DNA of 7,776 nt from an uncultured Collinsella sp. (GCA_900754075.1 CAAEBN010000041.1:1-7776); one strand, 5' to 3'. Counted from the stretch's first letter, positions 1 to 7,304 are shown. Numbers and translations: made by a program. The notes: a model not told the origin generated them from the sequence alone.

Positions 1-37
1 CGGGAGGTCACAAGTTCGAATCTTGTCAGGTCCACCA
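1..37 (+). tRNA. tRNA-Ile, 3' part only (cut by window start)
   Basis: The first 37 bases are identical to the last 37 bases of the complete tRNA-Ile(GAT) at 185-261: the 3' side of the anticodon stem, a short variable loop, the T arm with TTCGAAT, the acceptor strand and an encoded CCA. The anticodon lies outside the window, so tRNA-Ile is inferred from identity with the downstream copy. It is the first visible member of a plus-strand tRNA cluster (Ile-Ala-Ile). Confidence 0.85.
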
Positions 38-48
38 CTTTCTTTCGC

Positions 49-93
49 AATAAACACCCCAGCGAGAGCCGAGTCGCCGCTGGGGTGTTTATT
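49..93 (+). terminator. Perfect 16-bp hairpin between tRNA-Ile and tRNA-Ala
   Basis: Bases 49-64 (AATAAACACCCCAGCG) are the exact reverse complement of 78-93, with a 13-nt loop. The stem has a GC-rich core and an A/T-rich base, so the RNA leaves the stem through GUUUAUU and then ACUUUCU, which resembles a terminator with a poor U-tract. Only 11 nt separate it from tRNA-Ala, too few for a separate promoter downstream. It may therefore be a leaky terminator (attenuator) or a processing signal rather than the end of the transcript. Confidence 0.6.
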
Positions 94-104
94 ACTTTCT
101 CCGT

Positions 105-180
105 GGGGGTTTAGCTCAGCTGGGAGAGCGCGGGCTTTGCAAGCCTGAGGTCAGGGGTTCGATCCCCCTAACCTCCACCA
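105..180 (+). tRNA. tRNA-Ala(TGC)
   Basis: This is a complete 76-nt cloverleaf with encoded CCA. The acceptor GGGGGTT pairs with AACCTCC and contains the G3-U70 wobble that marks alanine tRNAs. The D arm contains TAGCTCAGCTGGGAGAGC. The anticodon loop TTTGCAA (136-142) gives anticodon TGC at 138-140. The T arm carries GGTTCGATCC. It sits 11 nt after the hairpin at 49-93 and 4 nt before the next tRNA, so it is surely co-transcribed with that tRNA-Ile. Confidence 0.97.
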
Positions 181-184
181 TGAT

Positions 185-261
185 GGACCTGTAGCTCAGT
201 TGGTTAGAGCGTCCGGCTGATAACCGGGAGGTCACAAGTTCGAATCTTGTCAGGTCCACCA
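185..261 (+). tRNA. tRNA-Ile(GAT)
   Basis: This is a complete 77-nt cloverleaf with encoded CCA. The acceptor GGACCTG pairs with CAGGTCC. The anticodon loop CTGATAA (217-223) gives anticodon GAT at 219-221. The T arm has AGTTCGAATCT. It is the last gene of the cluster and is followed after 13 nt by an intrinsic terminator. Its 3' half is duplicated exactly at 1-37. Confidence 0.97.
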
Positions 262-274
262 TCAAAACGTTAAG

Positions 275-304
275 AGCCCTGGGGCATCGCCTCGGGGCTT
301 TTTT
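275..304 (+). terminator. Intrinsic terminator of the tRNA-Ile/Ala cluster
   Basis: AGCCCTGGGG (275-284) pairs with CCTCGGGGCT (290-299) as a 10-bp stem with two G-T pairs around a CATCG loop. It is followed at once by a six-T run (299-304). This is a standard rho-independent terminator for the upstream tRNA transcript. Confidence 0.9.
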
Positions 305-315
305 CTTATCCAACA

Positions 316-354
316 AAAGTAGTCAAAATAGCCCCGTCCCAAATTAACTACTTT
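316..354. repeat. Inverted repeat AAAGTAGT...ACTACTTT upstream of the DUF151 gene
   Basis: AAAGTAGT (316-323) is mirrored by ACTACTTT (347-354) across 23 nt. CAAAAT (324-329) and ATTTTG (356-361) are also complementary but interleaved rather than nested. The element lies between the tRNA terminator and the probable promoter of the next operon, so it could be an operator. It could also be a dispersed intergenic repeat. The arms are short and A/T-rich, so chance is not excluded. Confidence 0.35.
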
Positions 355-358
355 GATT

Positions 359-388
359 TTGTGTGCTGGGCGAAAGATTGGGTAGTAT
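359..388 (+). promoter_or_regulatory. Possible promoter for the DUF151 operon
   Basis: TTGTGT (359-364) and TAGTAT (383-388) are separated by 18 nt, about 58 nt upstream of the preferred start codon at 446. The match to sigma-70 consensus is moderate. This gap is the only place where a promoter for the three-gene run could lie, because the tRNA transcript terminates at about 304. Confidence 0.35.
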
Positions 389-445
389 AGCTATTCAATG
401 CGGCGACCCTGCCGTGTGTTAACCGCTACGTACCGGAGGTGTTCC

Positions 446-946
446 ATGGTTCGTGTCGACATAGAGACCATCGTCATGGCCGCCGGTCCCGTGCCATCGC
501 TTATCGTGCTTCGCGAGCGCTGCGGCAAGTCGGATTCGCCAGCGCCCCTGCGTTCGCTTTCCATTCAGACCGGCTCGTTTGAGGCCGCGGCCATTAGCCG
601 TGGCATCGATAGCGGTCGCGCCGAGCGCCCGATAACGCATGACCTGCTGCTTGACACCGTCGACGCCCTGGGCGCCAAGCTCGAGCGCATCGAGATCGTT
701 CGTGCCGAGCCGCCGGTGTTCTATGCGACGATTGTCGTGCTGGTCGATGGTGACGAGCGCAAGATTGACGCCCGCCCCAGTGACGCCATTGCCCTTGCCG
801 TGCGCAGTAATGCCCCCATGTTCGTGGAGGACGACATCATGAATCGCCTGGGTACCGTTTCTGCCCATGCCGAGGAAGTTGACGACGAGCAGGAGTTCGA
901 GAAGTTCGACGAGTTCGTCCATACGCTCTCCCCCGATGATTTCTAA
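446..946 (+). CDS. Bifunctional nuclease family protein (DUF151 / BFN domain)
   Basis: This 166-aa protein belongs to the DUF151 (bifunctional nuclease, BFN) family. Some members have been described with DNase/RNase activity; activity here is inferred only. The diagnostic block ARPSDAIALAVRSNAPMFV is at residues 109-127, preceded by a beta-rich segment (PPVFYATIVVLVDGDERKID, 89-108). The C-terminal 25 residues are very acidic (Asp/Glu-rich), which is common after this domain. The start at 446 is chosen because GGAGG (435-439) lies 6 nt upstream; an in-frame ATG at 398 has no comparable site and adds residues unlike the family. It is the first gene of a close plus-strand run: the next gene begins 30 nt after its stop. 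Confidence 0.88.
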   Translation: MVRVDIETIVMAAGPVPSLIVLRERCGKSDSPAPLRSLSIQTGSFEAAAISRGIDSGRAERPITHDLLLDTVDALGAKLERIEIVRAEPPVFYATIVVLVDGDERKIDARPSDAIALAVRSNAPMFVEDDIMNRLGTVSAHAEEVDDEQEFEKFDEFVHTLSPDDF

Positions 947-976
947 ATGTCTGGCACGCGAGCGGAGAGGTCGCTG

Positions 977-1333
977 ATGGGTACCCGCGTATCGGCTGAA
1001 GCGGCCGCCATCGCGCGTGAAGCCCAGATGCGCTCGGAGGCATCCGAGGCGGCTCGCATCGCCTATGTGACGCAGGCCCGCACGCTTCGCGAGCGCCGCG
1101 GCTCCTATATCAAGATGGTTATCATCTCCGCCCTTGTCGCGGTAATCTGTTCTCGTCTTCGTGGTACAGTTGGTGCGCTTGGGTTTTCGATTTCAACAGG
1201 CTTGGTAATCTGGGGTGTGGTCGATGCCGTGATGCTGACCAACCAGATTAAGGTACTCGACAAGCGCGCGATGGATATGACGCGCGCCCGCGATGCTGCC
1301 GCCAAGATTGCTACCGAGGCACAAGAACTGTAA
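977..1333 (+). CDS. Small membrane protein of unknown function, two predicted helices
   Basis: This 118-aa protein is not assignable to a named family by eye. Residues 1-46 form an Ala/Arg/Glu-rich, probably helical region. Two hydrophobic segments follow at about 47-59 (MVIISALVAVICS) and 66-86 (GALGFSISTGLVIWGVVDAVM). The tail from 87 to 118 is charged and helical (KVLDKRAMDMTRARDAAAKIATEAQ). The arrangement suggests a helical hairpin in the membrane with both ends on the same side. The start at 977 follows GGAGAGG (964-970) at 6 nt. An ATG at 947, directly abutting the previous stop, has no ribosome binding site and would add ten residues. It is probably co-transcribed with the DUF151 gene. 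Confidence 0.78.
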   Translation: MGTRVSAEAAAIAREAQMRSEASEAARIAYVTQARTLRERRGSYIKMVIISALVAVICSRLRGTVGALGFSISTGLVIWGVVDAVMLTNQIKVLDKRAMDMTRARDAAAKIATEAQEL

Positions 1334-1363
1334 CGACGCCGGATTCGATGGGAAGGTCTAGAG

Positions 1364-1813
1364 ATGGCACAGGATATGCAGGACGCCGGTAACGTCTCCG
1401 CCGAGCTCGACGCCATGGTGTGTGACCTGATTGGTGCGTTCTTGGACGACCTTGCCGCCGGCGAGAATCCGGGCGTAGTTGTGGCGATCGAGGACGCTGC
1501 TTCCAACCGCTATCTTGCCGCGCTCGACGAGGATGGCGAGGAGGCATGCCTGGAGGCTGCCACCAACTTTATCTCCGAGCACAAGATGGGCCTTAAGGAC
1601 GAGGGCCTGGGCCGTATCGCCCGCTATGCCATCGGCTATACCGGCTGCGTCGAGATTGACGGCGGCTACCATGACGCTCTACTCGTGAGCTTCTTTGAGA
1701 CGACGCTCGAGAGCGGCTTTTCGGCATATGTGCTGTATGAGGGCATGGGCGCCGGCGATGGTTTTATGTGGAGCGACCCTGAACCTGCAGGTGAGGAAAC
1801 CCCTCTCATCTAA
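1364..1813 (+). CDS. Conserved-looking hypothetical protein, acidic, 149 aa
   Basis: I do not recognise this family. The protein is strongly acidic and soluble-looking, with no signal peptide or membrane helix. An N-terminal helical part (about 1-35) leads to GVVVAIEDAASNRYLAALDEDGEEACLEAATNFI (37-70). A beta-rich C-terminal half follows, with YAIGYTGCVEIDGGYHDALLVSFFET and SAYVLYEGMG. The start follows GGAAGG (1351-1356) at 7 nt. It lies 30 nt after the membrane-protein gene and is the last gene of the run. Codon use matches its neighbours, so it is a genuine gene. Its role is unknown. Confidence 0.8.
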   Translation: MAQDMQDAGNVSAELDAMVCDLIGAFLDDLAAGENPGVVVAIEDAASNRYLAALDEDGEEACLEAATNFISEHKMGLKDEGLGRIARYAIGYTGCVEIDGGYHDALLVSFFETTLESGFSAYVLYEGMGAGDGFMWSDPEPAGEETPLI

Positions 1814-1930
1814 AATCGCTAAAATAAACGAGTTTTCGGTAAAAGGCTCAATATTCCCGCTGAGCGTTGTATCGCTGGGCGGGCCGCATACGCGTGCCGT
1901 TTGTATATGGATAGAAGATAGGGGAACTAC

Positions 1931-3769
<1,839 letters not shown>

Positions 3770-3794
3770 GCGCTGGGGCTTATAACCGCCAATA

Positions 3795-3831
3795 AGAAAG
3801 GGCGTCGACCGCAATGGTCGGCGCCCTTTCT
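3795..3831. terminator. Bidirectional terminator between typA and the convergent gene
   Basis: AGAAAGGGCGTCGACC (3795-3810) pairs with GGTCGGCGCCCTTTCT (3816-3831) through 16 bp with one G-T pair, around the loop GCAAT. The base of the stem is A/T-rich: plus-strand RNA ends in CCCUUUCU and minus-strand RNA in CCCUUUCUUAUU. It lies 25 nt after the typA stop and about 70 nt after the stop of the facing minus-strand gene, so it can serve both. Confidence 0.8.
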
Positions 3832-3858
3832 GGTACACAGGGATTGAGTTGGTCTGCA

Positions 3859-3892
3859 CCACCACAAAGGTGACTGTCCCCTTTGCGGGTGG
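3859..3892. repeat. REP-like palindrome with GGGGACAGTCACC core
   Basis: CCACC (3859-3863) pairs with GGTGG (3888-3892), and CAAAGG (3865-3870) with CCTTTG (3880-3885). An internal 1-nt/2-nt bulge separates the two stems, and the loop is TGACTGTCC. An imperfect stem with a bulge and the core GGGGACAGTCACC on the minus strand are typical of dispersed REP-type elements. It starts 8 nt after the stop codon of the bactofilin-like gene. Only one copy is present here, so membership of a repeat family is inference. Confidence 0.5.
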
Positions 3893-3900
3893 ATCGACGG

Positions 3901-5046
3901 CTAGGCGGAGGGAAGGCCCGGGGTGTTGGCGGCCTGCTGGGGCTTGAGGCGGGCGTTGCGCCAGATGATTTGGATAACGTAGCCGAGCATAAAGACAAAG
4001 GCCACGCCGCTGATGAAGTCGCCGATGAGGGGAAGTCCCGTGAGGGCACCTGCGGCGATACCGCCGACGGCTGCCATGGCGTAGCGGTTCTGGTTATGTC
4101 CGACCATGCGGGCGATTGCGCAGCCCGCAAAAGCGGTGGAGACCAGCGCGATGCCGATAACGCCGCACAAGAGGGTTCCGGCAAGCGACAGGCCAGCGAT
4201 GGAGATAATCAGCAGCAGGACGGTGGGGACGACAGCAATCGTGCCCAGAAGACCGCTCACCCACAGTGGCATGGGGCGCTGGTGGAGCATGCCGGCGGCA
4301 CTGGCGGTCGCACGCGGAAAGACGAGCTCGAGCAACAAGGCGATAAAGCAGGTCGACAGGGCTGCGGCCACGATGCCGCCGACGATATCGTTAAGGGTGG
4401 AAGTATCTTCGTTCTCGGTACGGTCGATCTTGAGCGCGCCGACCTCGGCTCCTGCGGCGCGCTCGGGGTCCTCGGAGACGTGCGCGTTCACGGTGCCGGT
4501 AATGCGGGCATTCTTGCCCAAGACGAGCTTGTCGGCCCAAACCTCGACATCGCCCTCGACGGTGCCGTCGATGGTCACCGTATCGCCTGCAAGTGCTGCC
4601 GACTTGGCGGAGCCTCGTAGGGCAACTGTCTCACCCATCGCGTAAAAACAGTTGGCGGTGCTACCAGTGTTGAGCACGACATGCTGACCGGCTACCGTCA
4701 CGCTGCCATCGATTGCAGTTTTGGAGATATCGATGGTGCGCGCCGCCAGGCGAACGGCTCCGCCTATGGTGCAGTCGCGAATCGAGAGGGTATCGCCCGC
4801 GGCGATAATATCACGGCCGATGGAAGCGTCGTCTAGGTTAAGGCTTTGGCCGGCCCAGTACAGGTCGCCTTCGACGCCAGACGGATTTGAGTCAACTTCG
4901 GTTGCGAGCACGTTGCCCGCGGTGTCTGTACCGGCGAACGACGTCGTGGGAAGCGCGGTCAGCGCAAGCGCAATCAGTGCGAATAGGAGGGCGACGCGGG
5001 CCTGCGCTTTACGGCGCCGGGACGACGGTTCTAGGTTGCAAGGCAT
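3901..5046 (-). CDS. Secreted/membrane protein with polymer-forming (bactofilin-like) domain
   Basis: This 381-aa protein has an export signal (RRRKAQAR, then the hydrophobic core VALLFALIALALTALP) with likely cleavage at SFA-GT (after 38). Residues about 55-190 carry short repeats such as GDLYWAGQSLNL, GRDIIAAGDTLSI, GGAVRLAART, GSVTVAGQHV and GDVEVWADKL. Each is a turn of a right-handed beta-helix of the polymer-forming (bactofilin-like) type. A charged linker (about 191-218) precedes four or five hydrophobic segments (about 221-243, 261-290, 291-314, 322-340, 344-362). The export signal would put the beta-helix outside the membrane, unlike classical cytoplasmic bactofilins. The start at 5046 follows GAAGGA at 6 nt; an upstream in-frame TTG at 5094 lies before a regulatory dyad and is unlikely. 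The function is not known; a cell-envelope role is inference. Confidence 0.85.
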   Translation of the reverse strand: MPCNLEPSSRRRKAQARVALLFALIALALTALPTTSFAGTDTAGNVLATEVDSNPSGVEGDLYWAGQSLNLDDASIGRDIIAAGDTLSIRDCTIGGAVRLAARTIDISKTAIDGSVTVAGQHVVLNTGSTANCFYAMGETVALRGSAKSAALAGDTVTIDGTVEGDVEVWADKLVLGKNARITGTVNAHVSEDPERAAGAEVGALKIDRTENEDTSTLNDIVGGIVAAALSTCFIALLLELVFPRATASAAGMLHQRPMPLWVSGLLGTIAVVPTVLLLIISIAGLSLAGTLLCGVIGIALVSTAFAGCAIARMVGHNQNRYAMAAVGGIAAGALTGLPLIGDFISGVAFVFMLGYVIQIIWRNARLKPQQAANTPGLPSA

Positions 5047-5058
5047 AGTGAATCCTTC

Positions 5059-5083
5059 GTTAGATACTCGACATGTATCTAAC
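5059..5083 (-). promoter_or_regulatory. 9-bp dyad abutting the ribosome binding site of the bactofilin-like gene
   Basis: GTTAGATAC (5059-5067) and GTATCTAAC (5075-5083) are perfect inverted arms around a 7-nt spacer. Read on the minus strand, the second arm runs directly into the Shine-Dalgarno GAAGGA. The element could be a repressor operator in the leader DNA or an RNA hairpin that limits ribosome access. No clear -35/-10 pair is visible beside it. Confidence 0.55.
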
Positions 5084-5152
5084 AGGGTACCCAACGCGCG
5101 GGCGCTCTAAAAGAACCTCTCGGTTGCATTTCGAAGGGCTGCGCCGTGCTGT

Positions 5153-5842
5153 CTACTTTTTGCGATGCAGGAAGCGCGCGATGTCTTCCTCGGTGGGGCT
5201 TTTGATGTCAAAGCGCAGCGAGAGCCAGCGCAGCCCCATGGTCACCGCAACGCATACGACTAGCGCAGCGACATTGCTGACCAAGCCACTCATGACGAGG
5301 CTTACATAGCTTGCCGATCCGGCGATGGCGGCGATGGCATAAAAGTTAGTACGTTGAAAAATGCCCGGAACCACGCCCATAAAGCCGTCGCGCAACATGC
5401 CGCCACCCACCGCGGTGAAGAAGCCCATCATGATGCATACGGCCGGCGCAAAGCCATAAACCAGTGCTTTGTCCGCTCCGGTGGCGGCGTAGATGCCGAC
5501 CGAGATGATGTCGAGCAATGGGATGAGTTTCTCGGGTTTATCGACGATTGCCGGGAAGATGTAGATGATGGCCGCCGTGGCGATGGAAAGCGGGAGCGCC
5601 ATCGGCTGGTTGAGGATGTAGACGTTGCCCACCTGCAGCGTCATGTCGCGCAAAAGACCGCCGCCCAGACCGCAGACCACCGCGAGCGCGACCGCGCCCA
5701 CCAGGTCAAGCTTGTGTTCGCGCGCAACCAGCACACCCGAGATCGATGCCGCGACAACAGCGAACATCTCGAGCCAAAATGGGATAGCGACCATGGCATC
5801 CGAGGCATGTGAGGTAACGGTTATAGCGGCGACGACGGGCAA
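5153..5842 (-). CDS. TRIC-family cation channel protein (UPF0126), TTG start
   Basis: This 229-aa integral membrane protein has seven hydrophobic segments in two homologous halves. Each half carries the family signature: GLGGGLLRD at 58-66 and AVGGGMLRD at 144-152. These mark prokaryotic TRIC channels (formerly UPF0126), homotrimeric monovalent-cation channels in the cytoplasmic membrane. The C-terminal tail is charged and cytosolic (PTEEDIARFLHRKK). The TTG at 5842 is preferred because AAAGGA lies 7 nt upstream. The ATG at 5794 has no ribosome binding site but would give a 213-aa protein also within family length, so it remains possible. A frame extending to 5959 runs into a palindromic repeat and is rejected. 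The bactofilin-like gene lies downstream on the same strand after 106 nt. Confidence 0.88.
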   Translation of the reverse strand: MPVVAAITVTSHASDAMVAIPFWLEMFAVVAASISGVLVAREHKLDLVGAVALAVVCGLGGGLLRDMTLQVGNVYILNQPMALPLSIATAAIIYIFPAIVDKPEKLIPLLDIISVGIYAATGADKALVYGFAPAVCIMMGFFTAVGGGMLRDGFMGVVPGIFQRTNFYAIAAIAGSASYVSLVMSGLVSNVAALVVCVAVTMGLRWLSLRFDIKSPTEEDIARFLHRKK

Positions 5843-5883
5843 GATGGGGTCCTTTGAGTTACGGGTTTGGACAATGCCCGTAC

Positions 5884-5911
5884 ATAGTACATGTTCGGCG
5901 CCGATTGTGAC
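5884..5911 (-). promoter_or_regulatory. Weak candidate promoter for the TRIC gene
   Basis: On the minus strand, GTCACA (5906-5911) and TACTAT (5884-5889) are 16 nt apart, each matching sigma-70 consensus at four of six positions. This would place the transcript start about 35 nt upstream of the TTG start codon. The -10 overlaps a GTAC-TAT-GTAC dyad. The call is weak and rests on position as much as on sequence. Confidence 0.25.
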
Positions 5912-5956
5912 CCTATTGCTCGGCAAACGGTCGGGACTGGGTACGGTCATAGGTTC

Positions 5957-6024
5957 CAAGCATGTACATCAGCCTCCAAAGATGTCGAAAAATGTCGGTT
6001 TTGGAGGGTGGTGTACATGTTTGG
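5957..6024. repeat. Palindromic 68-nt repeat, copy 1
   Basis: Arms 5956-5980 and 6000-6024 pair over 25 positions around a 19-nt loop, with one G-G mismatch (5972/6008) and two G-T pairs (5960/6020 and 5969/6011). The left arm contains the self-palindrome ATGTACAT; the loop holds ATGTCG twice. It matches copy 2 (7166-7233) at 65 of 68 positions in the same orientation. It begins 28 nt after the nuclease gene's stop. There is no T-run on either side, so it is not a typical terminator. Confidence 0.85.
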
Positions 6025-6052
6025 GGAAAGCGCGGGGTGAGTGGGTTCGTCG

Positions 6053-7060
6053 TTACTCAGAAGGCGACTCTTCGGCTTGATTGCTCTTCCAGTTGCGGAT
6101 AAGCACCTTGCGCAGTTCGTTTTGCTTTCGCTGATACTCGGCATCTACGCAACGAGGCATGCCGAGTGCTTCGCGGATATTGTTCATGGCACGGTGGAAA
6201 GCGAGTTGGCTGGCAAATTGCGTTGAGGTGAGCGTGACGATGCGATAGCCCATTTGGGCGAGTACGGCCTCTCGCTCCGCATCTGCTCCCTTGCGTTCGG
6301 CCTCGTCGTGAAAGCCGCCCTTATATTCGATGCCGAGCTCTCTGCGCTTATAGGTAACAAGAGCGTCGATTTTGAGCGTTCGAGCTTTGGTGCAATGCCA
6401 AAGTCGTTTAGGGATTTCGAGCGGCTTGTTGAGTTCGACACCTCGGATGCCAACGCCGCCTTCGCTCGTCGGAAGTGAAAGGGCGATAGCGGATGCGGTC
6501 TCCATGGGTGAGGCTGAGTGGTCGTAGATATGCCTGAGCGCGAGTCGGGCGCGTGTGGCACCGGGTTTGCCGGGGTGCCGATCGAGCAGATCGACAATTT
6601 CGTTCTTGGAAGCGGTAGCTGGTTGATCGGTGTAGGGGCCATCGGGATTGAGCCCCATGCGATAATCACCGCAAACTTCGTAGCCGTATTCGAGGTATTC
6701 GATTCTGTCCATCCACTCGGCAGCGAATACGAAGGTAAGGGCTTCGTCGGTGATAAAAATACCAGGGGACAGCTCGTCAATATGGTCGTAGGGTAGATTT
6801 TGGCCAAGAACGTGGCAATTTACACCGTTGGCGCGGATTCGCTCGAAGGCGAATACAACGGAGATATCGATAGTCTCAAGCATGCTAGTGGGAATACCGC
6901 AGTCGGTAAGAGCCTGTCGAATGCGCGTGATACGTTGCTGGGTGGAGAGGCCTCTTGCGCCTATCTGGTAGTCGTGTTGCGCGATCGCTTGAACCAGGTC
7001 TTGTGGCGCATGATGGACGAGCCATGCGGTTTTATGCGTAATGAGAACAGGAGTATCCAT
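6053..7060 (-). CDS. DUF559-like / PD-(D/E)xK nuclease-domain protein
   Basis: This 335-aa protein has no signal peptide or membrane helix. Residues about 1-180 form an N-terminal region I do not recognise (opening TPVLITHKTAWLVHH, then PTSMLETIDISVVF and NLPYDHIDELSPGIFIT). The C-terminal part from SPMETASAIALSLP (184-197) resembles solitary DUF559/Vsr-like endonuclease domains. It has KIDALVTYKRRELGIEYKG with D232 and E245-x-K247 as the likely PD-(D/E)xK catalytic set, then AEREAVLAQMGYRIVTLT. The start at 7060 follows AGAGG at 6 nt. The basic tail is QRKQNELRKVLIRNWKSN. No methyltransferase or other partner is adjacent. The gene is bracketed by two near-identical palindromic repeats, which suggests a mobile or accessory locus. 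Possible roles are defence or DNA processing; the substrate is unknown. Confidence 0.85.
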   Translation of the reverse strand: MDTPVLITHKTAWLVHHAPQDLVQAIAQHDYQIGARGLSTQQRITRIRQALTDCGIPTSMLETIDISVVFAFERIRANGVNCHVLGQNLPYDHIDELSPGIFITDEALTFVFAAEWMDRIEYLEYGYEVCGDYRMGLNPDGPYTDQPATASKNEIVDLLDRHPGKPGATRARLALRHIYDHSASPMETASAIALSLPTSEGGVGIRGVELNKPLEIPKRLWHCTKARTLKIDALVTYKRRELGIEYKGGFHDEAERKGADAEREAVLAQMGYRIVTLTSTQFASQLAFHRAMNNIREALGMPRCVDAEYQRKQNELRKVLIRNWKSNQAEESPSE

Positions 7061-7165
7061 TGGGGACCTCTCGCTTTATGCCGATATGCAGTCCTTATGT
7101 CCGTTGAAGTGAGGAAATATACCGAATGCTGGCAAAACGGCCGATCGTGCGCCGAGTGCGATATG

Positions 7166-7233
7166 CAAACATGTACATCAGCCTCCAAAGATGTCGAAAA
7201 ATGTCGTTTTTGGAGGGTGATGTACATGTTTGG
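7166..7233. repeat. Palindromic 68-nt repeat, copy 2
   Basis: Arms 7166-7189 and 7209-7232 are complementary over 24 bp with a single G-G mismatch (7181/7217), around a 19-nt loop. ATGTACAT, itself palindromic, occurs in both arms (7171-7178, 7220-7227). It has the same orientation as copy 1 at 5957-6024, with three differences in 68 positions. It lies about 105 nt upstream of the nuclease start codon and 34 nt downstream (on the minus strand) of the tRNA-Ser terminator. Confidence 0.88.
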
Positions 7234-7266
7234 TTCGGATGTGCGGCCGAGAGGGGATCCGATAAC

Positions 7267-7293
7267 AAAAAAGCTCCCATTCCCGGGAGCTTT
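7267..7293 (-). terminator. Intrinsic terminator after tRNA-Ser(CGA)
   Basis: On the minus strand AAAGCTCCC and GGGAGCTTT form a 9-bp stem around GGGAAT, running into six T residues (7272-7267). It follows the tRNA 3' end by 11 nt and is a standard rho-independent terminator for the tRNA-Ser transcript. Confidence 0.9.
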
Positions 7294-7304
7294 CTCAACC
7301 AAAA

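Noticed and set aside
1..261. The Ile-Ala tRNA pair as part of an rRNA operon spacer
   Set aside because: No 16S or 23S sequence is visible. The cluster has a second tRNA-Ile and ends in its own terminator, so it appears to be a stand-alone tRNA cluster, although what lies before position 1 is unknown.
398..445. An upstream in-frame ATG extending the DUF151 protein by 16 residues
   Set aside because: The start at 446 has GGAGG at 6 nt, while 398 has no ribosome binding site and overlaps the likely promoter/leader.
947..976. An ATG directly following the DUF151 stop codon as start of the membrane protein
   Set aside because: No Shine-Dalgarno precedes it, whereas GGAGAGG lies 6 nt before the ATG at 977.
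3883..4620. A 245-codon plus-strand frame opposite the bactofilin-like gene
   Set aside because: It is Gly/Asp-rich with no family features, and the minus-strand frame has a signal peptide, beta-helix repeats and membrane helices. It is a shadow frame.
5957..7233. The two palindromic repeats as a CRISPR array
   Set aside because: There are only two copies about 1.2 kb apart, enclosing a gene rather than short spacers, and no cas gene is present.
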